The notes beneath the pieces were generated by a model, which saw nothing but the letters and a program-made list of their open reading frames with translations, searched no databases and was not told the origin of the DNA. The position numbers and the translations under genes are program-made. Source: Mycolicibacter icosiumassiliensis (GTDB lineage: Bacteria; Actinomycetota; Actinomycetes; Mycobacteriales; Mycobacteriaceae). Taken from it: DNA of 64,000 bases. The stretch spans positions 44,432-108,431 of the forward strand of contig NZ_LT546170.1 of the NCBI RefSeq assembly GCF_900078685.2. The letters run 5' to 3'. Shown here piece by piece: positions 58,261 to 64,000 of this stretch (position 1 is the first letter of the stretch; every line of letters begins with the position of its first letter).

Positions 58261-59292
58261 CTAAACCAGCGAGGCCAGCTGCTGGATCTGCTCGGCGCTG
58301 CGTCCGGTGACCACCATCATGGTGACGCCGGCGGCCTCCCACACCTTGATCTGCTTACGGACGTAGTCGACGTCGCCGACGATCGCGGCGTCGTCCACGA
58401 GCTCGTCGGGGATGATCTCGCCGGCTTTGTCCTTTTGGCCGCTGCGGAACAACTTGGTGACGTCGTCGACGACCTCGCCGTAGCCCATCCGGCGGTAGAC
58501 CTCGGCGTGGAAGTTGGTGTCCTCCGAACCCATGCCGCCCATGTAGAGCGCCAGGTAGGGCTTCATCGCCGCGAACGCCGCGGCGCGGTCTTCGGTGATG
58601 ACGATGTTGGCGGTCGCGCAGATCTCGAAGTCTTCGCGGGTACGCCGCGCCCCGGGCCGGGCGAAGCCCTCGTCGAGCCATTCGTTGTACATGTCGGCCA
58701 GTCGCGGGGCGTAGAAGATCGGCAGCCAGCCGTCGGCGATCTCGGCGGCCAGCGCGATGTTCTTCGGGCCTTCGGCGCCGAGCATCACCGGGATGTCGGC
58801 ACGGCGCGGGTGGGTGATCGGCTTGAGCGCCTTGCCCAGTCCGGTGCTGCCCTCACCGCTGATCGGCAGCGGGTAGTGCGGGCCGGCGCTGGTCACCGGG
58901 GCCTCGCGGGCCCACACCTGGCGCAGGATGTCGATGTACTCGCGGGTGCGGGCCAGCGGCTTGCCGAAGCGCTGGCCGTACCAGCCCTCCACCACCTGCG
59001 GCCCGGACACGCCCAGGCCCAGGATGTGGCGGCCACCGGAGAGGTGGTCCAACGTCAAGGCGGCCATCGCGCAGGCGGTCGGGGTGCGTGCCGACAGCTG
59101 AACCACCGAGGTGCCCAACCGAACCCGTGACGTCGACGAGCCCCACCAGGCCAGCGGCGTGTAGGCGTCGGAGCCCCACGCCTCGGCGGTGAACACCGAG
59201 TCGAAGCCGGCGTCCTCGGCCGCCGCGACCAGTTCGGCGTGGTTGGTCGGCGGCTGCGCGCCCCAATATCCGAGTTGCAGTCCCAGCTTCAT
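58261..59292 (-). CDS. F420-dependent LLM oxidoreductase (Rv3520c-like)
   Basis: 343 aa from ATG 59292 with GAGGAGCC upstream. TIM-barrel LLM protein: KLGLQLGYWG, FTAEAWGSDAYTPLAW, LGLGVSGPQVVEGWYG and VMLGAEGPKNI match F420-dependent members of the sterol cluster. Reaction in sterol catabolism is not known. A KstR box lies 36 bp upstream, shared with the divergent DUF35 gene. Confidence 0.88.
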   Translation of the reverse strand: MKLGLQLGYWGAQPPTNHAELVAAAEDAGFDSVFTAEAWGSDAYTPLAWWGSSTSRVRLGTSVVQLSARTPTACAMAALTLDHLSGGRHILGLGVSGPQVVEGWYGQRFGKPLARTREYIDILRQVWAREAPVTSAGPHYPLPISGEGSTGLGKALKPITHPRRADIPVMLGAEGPKNIALAAEIADGWLPIFYAPRLADMYNEWLDEGFARPGARRTREDFEICATANIVITEDRAAAFAAMKPYLALYMGGMGSEDTNFHAEVYRRMGYGEVVDDVTKLFRSGQKDKAGEIIPDELVDDAAIVGDVDYVRKQIKVWEAAGVTMMVVTGRSAEQIQQLASLV

Positions 59293-59327
59293 CCTTGGCT
59301 CCTCGCTCGCCTGCTTGCCACCATTGT

Positions 59328-59341
59328 TAGAACCTGTTCTA
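59328..59341. promoter_or_regulatory. KstR-type operator between the LLM and DUF35 genes
   Basis: TAGAACCTGTTCTA matches every fixed position. Central in the 58-bp divergent intergenic region, 36 bp from the LLM start and 10 bp from the GTG at 59351. Confidence 0.82.
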
Positions 59342-59350
59342 CTCGATGCC

Positions 59351-60343
59351 GTGACTGCCAGCCAAAGCACCCGCGCGCAGATCGACGAGCATGAGCCGCC
59401 CCTCTCTGCGCCGCTGAAGTTGTCCTTCGACTACACACGTTCAGTCGGCCCCGTTCTAGGCGCGTTCTTCACCGCTCTGCGTGAGCGCCGCATCGTCGGC
59501 GTACGCGGCGCCGACGGTCGGGTGTACGTGCCGCCGGCCGAGTACGACCCGGTCAGCTACGAACCGCTCACCGAGATCGTACCGGTGGGCAGTGTCGGCA
59601 CCGTGGTGTCGTGGTCCTGGCAGCCGGCCCCGCTGGAAGGGCAGCCGCTGGACAAGCCGTTCGCCTGGGCGCTGATCAAGCTCGACGGCGCCGACGTGCC
59701 CTTGCTGCATGCGGTGGCGGCCGAAAGCCCCCAGGACATCAGCGTCGGCACCCGGGTGCACGCACACTGGGCCGACGAGACCGTCGGCGCGATCACCGAC
59801 ATCGCCTACTTCGCGATCGGTGAGGACGCCGAGCCGGCGGCCGACGCCCCCGACGAGCGCGATCCGGTGACCATGGTGGTGATCCCGTCCAGCCTGGAGA
59901 TCCAGCACACCGCATCGCTCCCCGAAAGCGCGTATCTGCGCGCCCTGCAGGAGGGCAAACTGCTGGGGGCCCGCACCGGCACCGAGGGCAAGCTGTACTT
60001 CCCGCCCAAGGAAGCCGACCCGGCCACCGGCCTGCCACTGGACAACTTCGTCGAGTTGCCCGACACCGGCACCGTGACGACGTTCGCCATCATCAACATC
60101 CCGTTCGCCGGACAGCGCATCAAACCGCCGTACGTGGCCGCCTATGTGCTGCTCGACGGCGCCGATATTCCCTTCCTGCACTTGGTATCTGAGATCGATG
60201 CCCACGAGGTGCGGATGGGCATGCGCGTCCAGGCGGTGTGGAAGCCCCGCGAGGAGTGGGGCCTGGGCATCGACAACATCGAATACTTCCGGCCCACCGG
60301 CGAACCGGACGCCGACTACGACACCTACAAGCACCACCTGTGA
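59351..60343 (+). CDS. Tandem DUF35 OB-fold protein (Rv3521-like), thiolase/aldolase partner
   Basis: 330 aa from GTG 59351. Two repeats of a DUF35-type OB-fold (about 40-155 and 185-320), each with a Tyr-x-Pro-Pro segment (VYVPPAEYDP, LYFPPKEADP). DUF35 proteins bind lipid-transfer thiolases and retro-aldolases and close their active site; here the partners are Ltp4 and Ltp3 just downstream. No zinc-finger Cys is seen, as in other sterol-cluster DUF35 proteins. Confidence 0.87.
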   Translation: MTASQSTRAQIDEHEPPLSAPLKLSFDYTRSVGPVLGAFFTALRERRIVGVRGADGRVYVPPAEYDPVSYEPLTEIVPVGSVGTVVSWSWQPAPLEGQPLDKPFAWALIKLDGADVPLLHAVAAESPQDISVGTRVHAHWADETVGAITDIAYFAIGEDAEPAADAPDERDPVTMVVIPSSLEIQHTASLPESAYLRALQEGKLLGARTGTEGKLYFPPKEADPATGLPLDNFVELPDTGTVTTFAIINIPFAGQRIKPPYVAAYVLLDGADIPFLHLVSEIDAHEVRMGMRVQAVWKPREEWGLGIDNIEYFRPTGEPDADYDTYKHHL

Positions 60344-60351
60344 GGGGCAGC

Positions 60352-61416
60352 ATGACGCAACGCGATGTCGCGGTGGTGGGCTTTGCCCACGCCCCGCACG
60401 TTCGCCGCACCGACGGCACCACCAACGGCGTCGAGATGTTGATGCCGTGTTTCGCTCAGTTGTACTCCGACCTGGGTATCGCCCAGACCGACATCGGCTT
60501 CTGGTGCTCGGGTTCCTCGGACTACCTTGCCGGACGGGCTTTCTCGTTCATCTCGGCGATCGACTCGATCGGCGCGGTTCCGCCGATCAACGAGTCCCAT
60601 GTAGAGATGGACGGCGCGTGGGCGCTGTATGAGGCCTACATCAAGGTGTTGACCGGCGAGGTCGACACCGCACTGGCCTACGGTTTCGGCAAGTCCTCGG
60701 CCGGCCAGCTGCGCCGGGTCCTCGCCTTGCAGACCGACCCCTATACCGTCGCTCCGCTGTGGCCGGACGCGGTCTCGATCGCAGCACTGCAGGCCCGGCT
60801 CGGACTGGACGGCGGCCAATGGACCGCCGAGCAGATGGCGCGGGTCGCAATGGATTCGTTCGCGGTCGCCGACCGGGTGGATTCGGTGGAGCCATCGGCC
60901 AACCTCGACGATCTGCTGGAGCGTCCGTTCTTCGCCGACCCGCTGCGCCGGCACGACATCGCACCGATCACCGACGGCGCCGCCGCGATCGTCCTGGCCG
61001 CGGGCGACAAGGCCCGTGAACTGTGCGAAAACCCGGCCTGGATCACCGGTTTCGAGCACCGCATCGAGTCTCCGGTGCTGGGCAGCCGGGACCTGACCCG
61101 GTCGCCGTCGACCACCGCTTCGACGCGTGCCGCCACCGGCGATGACATGCCTGCGGTGGACGTCGCCGAGATCCACGCGCCGTTCACCCATCAGCAGCTG
61201 ATCCTGACCGAGGCGATGCGGTTGCCGTCGAAGACGAAGGTGAACCCGTCCGGCGGAGCCCTGGCGGCCAACCCGATGTTCGTCGCCGGGCTGGAGCGCA
61301 TCGGCTTCGCCGCGCAGCACATCTTTAACGGTTCGGCGGGCCGGGTATTGGCCCACGCCACCAGCGGGCCTGCCCTGCAACAGAACCTGGTCGCGGTGAT
61401 GGAAGGACGCAACTGA
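60352..61416 (+). CDS. ltp4: Lipid-transfer-type thiolase Ltp4
   Basis: 354 aa from ATG 60352, GAGGGGC upstream. SCP-x-type thiolase fold: FWCSGSSDYLAGRAFSF near the nucleophile region and HAPFTHQQLILTEAM plus NPSGGALAANP for the His and CoA loops. Likely acts as a thiolase or retro-aldolase with DUF35 and Ltp3 in steroid side-chain cleavage. The stop overlaps the ltp3 start (TGATG). Confidence 0.9.
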   Translation: MTQRDVAVVGFAHAPHVRRTDGTTNGVEMLMPCFAQLYSDLGIAQTDIGFWCSGSSDYLAGRAFSFISAIDSIGAVPPINESHVEMDGAWALYEAYIKVLTGEVDTALAYGFGKSSAGQLRRVLALQTDPYTVAPLWPDAVSIAALQARLGLDGGQWTAEQMARVAMDSFAVADRVDSVEPSANLDDLLERPFFADPLRRHDIAPITDGAAAIVLAAGDKARELCENPAWITGFEHRIESPVLGSRDLTRSPSTTASTRAATGDDMPAVDVAEIHAPFTHQQLILTEAMRLPSKTKVNPSGGALAANPMFVAGLERIGFAAQHIFNGSAGRVLAHATSGPALQQNLVAVMEGRN

Positions 61417-62588
61417 TGGGCCAACTCGCTGCGGTGCTGGGCACCGGGCAGACCAAGTACGTCGCCAAGCGCCAGGACGTCTCGATGAACGGCCTGGTGC
61501 GTGAGGCCATCGACCGCGCGCTGGCCGACTCGGGCTCGACGTTCAACGACATCGACGCGGTGGTGGTCGGTAAGGCGCCGGACTTCTTCGAGGGCGTGAT
61601 GATGCCCGAGTTGTTCATGGCCGACGCCGTGGGCGCGACTGGCAAGCCGCTGATCCGGGTGCACACCGCCGGTTCGGTGGGCGGGTCGACCGCGGTGGTG
61701 GCGGCCAGCCTGGTCAAGTCCGGCAAGTTCCGGCGGGTGCTGGCGATGTCCTGGGAGAAGCAGTCGGAGTCCAACGCCATGTGGGCGCTGAGCATCCCGG
61801 TGCCGTTCACCAAGCCGGTCGGCGCCGGCGCCGGCGGCTACTTCGCGCCGCACGTGCGCGCCTACATCCGCCGTTCCGGAGCACCGAATGACATCGGCGC
61901 GATGGTCGCGGTCAAGGACCGGCTCAACGGCGCCCGCAACCCGCTGGCGCACTTGCACCAGCCCGACATCACCGTGGAGAAGGTGATGGCGTCCCAAATG
62001 CTGTGGGACCCGATCCGTTTCGATGAGACCTGCCCGTCTTCGGACGGTGCTTGCGCAATCGTGATCGGCGACGAAACGGCTGCACAGGCCCGGATCGACG
62101 CGGGTGAGCCGGTGGCCTGGGTCCACGCCACCTCGTTGCGCACCGAGCCGTTGGCCTACTCCGGCCGCGACCAGGTCAATCCGCAGGCCGGCCGGGACGC
62201 CGCGGCCGCGCTGTGGAAGGAAGCCGGGATCACCAGCCCGATCGACGAGATCGACGCCGCGGAGATCTACGTGCCGTTCTCCTGGTTCGAGCCGATGTGG
62301 CTGGAGAACTTGGGTTTTGCGGCACCCGGCGAGGGCTGGAAGCTCACCCAGGCCGGCGAGACCGCGATCGGCGGCAAGCTGCCGGTGAACGCCTCCGGCG
62401 GGGTGCTGTCGTCTAACCCGATCGGCGCCTCGGGCATGATCCGGTTCGCCGAGTCGGCTATCCAGGTGATGGGCAAGGCCGGCGACCACCAGGTCCCGAA
62501 CGCCCGCAAGGCACTGGGTCACGCCTACGGCGGCGGCTCGCAGTACTACTCGATGTGGGTCGTCGGGGCCGACAAGCCCGCCAGCTGA
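61416..62588 (+). CDS. ltp3: Lipid-transfer-type thiolase/aldolase Ltp3
   Basis: 390 aa. VHTAGSVGGSTAVVAASLVKSG corresponds to the nucleophile loop (no Cys in the usual place, as in several Ltp proteins), then AEIYVPFSWFEPMWLENLG, NASGGVLSSNPIGASG and HAYGGGSQYYSMWV. Probably forms a heteromeric complex with Ltp4 and the DUF35 protein. Same operon, overlapping by one base. Confidence 0.9.
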   Translation: MGQLAAVLGTGQTKYVAKRQDVSMNGLVREAIDRALADSGSTFNDIDAVVVGKAPDFFEGVMMPELFMADAVGATGKPLIRVHTAGSVGGSTAVVAASLVKSGKFRRVLAMSWEKQSESNAMWALSIPVPFTKPVGAGAGGYFAPHVRAYIRRSGAPNDIGAMVAVKDRLNGARNPLAHLHQPDITVEKVMASQMLWDPIRFDETCPSSDGACAIVIGDETAAQARIDAGEPVAWVHATSLRTEPLAYSGRDQVNPQAGRDAAAALWKEAGITSPIDEIDAAEIYVPFSWFEPMWLENLGFAAPGEGWKLTQAGETAIGGKLPVNASGGVLSSNPIGASGMIRFAESAIQVMGKAGDHQVPNARKALGHAYGGGSQYYSMWVVGADKPAS

Positions 62589-62599
62589 AAGGAATTCGG

Positions 62600-63010
62600 A
62601 TGAACGCAGATCACCCCGCGCACCTGGCCGGTAAGCGCTCCCGAGATGCGGTGGCGGCCCGTGACAAGGAAGCCTGGCTGGCGAACTTCGCCGATGACGC
62701 GATCGTGCAGGACCCGATCGGGCCGTCGCACTTCGATCCGGAGGGCAAGGGCCACCGCGGCCGCGACGAGATCTCGGCGTTCTGGGACAACGCGATTGCG
62801 CCCACCGACAAGATCGAGTTCAACTTCTCCGACACCTTCCAGTGCGGTGACGAGGAAGCCAACACCGGAAACATCACCATCACCATGGGCGGCCACCAGA
62901 TCGTCACCGAGGGTGTGTTCACCTACCGGGCCAATGCAGCCGGCCAGCTGCTCGCGCTGCGCGCCTACTGGGAGTTGGACAGGGCCGCGGCGAGCGCCCG
63001 CAAGCTCTAG
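62600..63010 (+). CDS. Ketosteroid-isomerase-like SnoaL/NTF2 protein
   Basis: 136 aa from ATG 62600, AAAGGAA upstream and 11 bp after ltp3, so last gene of that operon. NTF2 fold with WLANFADDAIVQDPIG, GRDEISAFWDNAI and YRANAAGQLLALRAYWELD. Asp residues in the FADDA stretch fit the catalytic base of steroid isomerases. Role: isomerisation or dehydration of a steroid-CoA, by inference. Confidence 0.82.
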   Translation: MNADHPAHLAGKRSRDAVAARDKEAWLANFADDAIVQDPIGPSHFDPEGKGHRGRDEISAFWDNAIAPTDKIEFNFSDTFQCGDEEANTGNITITMGGHQIVTEGVFTYRANAAGQLLALRAYWELDRAAASARKL

Positions 63011-63075
63011 GCGGTCTTGCCTCACTCGCAGCGCCCGCGCCGAACGCGACGCCGTCCGGATGGGTTGGCGCGCGA

Positions 63076-63480
63076 TCAGCTCCCCGGTGATACCGCCGCC
63101 AGACCGACCTCGCGACAACCCGCGATCATGCGGTGGTCGTAGGTGAGCACCGCAGACAATCCCGGCCCGAGCTGGGCCGCGGCGGCCAGGTGGATCGCAT
63201 CCCAAGACCGCAGCGCCGGCGGTCCGATCGTCTCGGCACGTGCGGTCACGGCCTCGCTCAGCGGAAGAATGTCGAGCCCGTCCAGCAGGTATCGGGCACG
63301 CTCGACGCCACCATGTTCGCCGTACCGCGCAACTGCGCGCATCAGTTCGACTCGGCCCAGCGCACTCGTGGCCGCAAATTCGCCGCGACCGAGCTGCACA
63401 CCCAGCCAGGCACGCAGATCCACCGTCTCGGGCTCGTCGACGAGCAACTTCGTCAGCGCCGAGGTGTCGATATAGATCAT
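63076..63480 (-). CDS. vapC: VapC toxin, PIN-domain ribonuclease
   Basis: 134 aa. PIN residues: Asp5 (YIDTSAL), Glu in ALGRVELMRA, Asp in RSWDAIHLAAA and Asp in VLTYDHRM. Cleaves RNA, commonly tRNA in mycobacteria. Start overlaps the vapB stop (ATGA), the standard antitoxin-toxin arrangement. Confidence 0.93.
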   Translation of the reverse strand: MIYIDTSALTKLLVDEPETVDLRAWLGVQLGRGEFAATSALGRVELMRAVARYGEHGGVERARYLLDGLDILPLSEAVTARAETIGPPALRSWDAIHLAAAAQLGPGLSAVLTYDHRMIAGCREVGLAAVSPGS

Positions 63481-63755
63481 TGCTCGTCGCGCATGTCGCG
63501 GAGCACGGCCGACAAGTCCCGTTTACCCTCGCGCAGCGGTACGGGCTCGATGTCGAGGAGGTTCTGGGGTCGGCGAGCCGGGACCAGCACACCGGAATCG
63601 ATCAGGATGTCGCGGGAACGCTCGCCGGCCGGGACCGGAACCAGCCGGGCAACGAGCCGCCCATTGTTGGTGATGCCGAGTTCCTCACCCGCCTCGACGC
63701 GCGCGAGATGGCGCGACGCGTGCTGGCGCAGTTCCCGTACCCCGATCACCTCCAC
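63477..63755 (-). CDS. vapB: VapB antitoxin, Phd/YefM type
   Basis: 92 aa from GTG 63755. N-terminal Phd-like DNA-binding part (EVIGVRELRQHASRHLARVE, ITNNGRLVARLVPV) and a C-terminal toxin-neutralising tail (REGKRDLSAVLRDM). TACATT (minus strand 63767-63762) lies 6 nt before the GTG, so the operon is probably leaderless, and a 21-bp palindrome overlaps this -10. Confidence 0.92.
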   Translation of the reverse strand: MEVIGVRELRQHASRHLARVEAGEELGITNNGRLVARLVPVPAGERSRDILIDSGVLVPARRPQNLLDIEPVPLREGKRDLSAVLRDMRDEQ

Positions 63756-63763
63756 CCAGCCAA

Positions 63764-63784
63764 TGTAGCACGCAGCGTGCTACA
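63764..63784. promoter_or_regulatory. vapBC autoregulatory operator
   Basis: TGTAGCACGC-A-GCGTGCTACA, perfect 10-bp arms around one base. It covers part of the TACATT -10 box and ends 9 bp before the vapB GTG, the expected site for VapBC complex binding. Confidence 0.75.
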
Positions 63785-63839
63785 GCCCGGCAATCTATAG
63801 ATGGTCGACCCAACACATTGACCTAGGCATGTTTCTGGG

Positions 63840-64000
63840 GTGCCAGAGTCCGCTATTGAACGAGAGCTGGCTGAGGCTCTGGGTCGGACATTGGCGGAAT
63901 TGCGCCAAGAGCGAGGCCTGACGCAGGAGACTGTCGCCGAGGCCGCGGGGATCAGCCGCAACCACTACCAACTGTTGGAATACGGACTGGGTAAACGCGA
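63840..64000 (+). CDS. XRE-family helix-turn-helix regulator (3' end outside window)
   Basis: 53 codons are visible from GTG 63840. ALGRTLAELRQERGLTQE, TVAEAAGISRNHYQLLEYGL is the Cro/C1 helix-turn-helix pattern. No clear ribosome binding site. Divergent from vapBC. The rest of the protein is outside the window, so its function cannot be judged. Confidence 0.75.
   Translation, partial: MPESAIERELAEALGRTLAELRQERGLTQETVAEAAGISRNHYQLLEYGLGKR

Overview
The window is high-G+C actinobacterial DNA from a mycobacterium in the broad sense. It carries a PE/PPE pair, a complete mce4 sterol-import operon, a KstR-type cholesterol side-chain regulon, an F420-type luciferase-like oxidoreductase and a WS/DGAT acyltransferase. 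From memory, gene order from the small otsA-upstream gene through otsA, mce4, fadE26/27, fadD17, fadD19, echA19, cyp142 to ltp3 follows M. tuberculosis Rv3489-Rv3523, but with insertions and one inversion, so this is a related species. The species itself cannot be named from the sequence alone.

Layout. 1-4350: 3' partial PPE, PE, an LLM flavoenzyme, a methyltransferase and a SRAP protein. 4461-8400: accessory island with an intact IS630 element that split a small coiled-coil ORF, a Fic protein, an HNH-like protein and a tRNA-like scar. 8403-16912: a catabolic cluster (TetR, two HsaA-like oxygenases, IclR, hydroxysteroid-type SDR, Baeyer-Villiger monooxygenase), into which an IS607-type tnpA/tnpB element has landed just before the second oxygenase. 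16927-22281: hydrolase, M28 peptidase, duplicated-HTH AsnC regulator, SDR and beta-hydroxyacid-dehydrogenase-like gene. 22304-24347: a KstR-boxed SDR carrying a perfect 57-bp tandem duplication, and a crotonase that appears to lack both catalytic glutamates.

24447-37003: small conserved gene, otsA, a secreted Rv3491-like protein, two Mce-associated proteins, mce4F-A and yrbE4B-A. 37244-42956: hsd4A-like SDR, ferredoxin, fadE26-fadE27, a SnoaL-like protein and fadD17. 43115-46904: beta-lactamase-fold protein, gabD2 and a WS/DGAT. 46969-63010: fadD19, echA19, an epimerase-like SDR, a DUF559-type gene between two palindromic repeats, cyp142, an Rv3519-like gene, an inserted putative type VII polymorphic toxin/immunity cassette (53588-56600), an extra KstR-boxed acyl-CoA ligase, an F420-type LLM, DUF35, ltp4, ltp3 and a ketosteroid-isomerase-like protein. 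63076-64000: VapBC with a 21-bp operator, and the start of an XRE regulator.

How it works together. Mce4/YrbE4 import sterol. FadD19, FadD17, FadE26/27, EchA19, Hsd4A and Ltp3/4 with DUF35 activate and shorten the side chain, and CYP142 with a ferredoxin oxidises the terminal carbon. Seven KstR-type boxes with at most one mismatch, plus one degenerate box, tie these units together. Several genes appear to be leaderless (TANNNT hexamer 6-7 nt before the start codon). The most unusual signals are an in-frame repeat family in the SDR and otsA, a 62-66 bp nested palindrome family, the toxin cassette, and the IS607 element whose recombinase lacks the usual nucleophile.
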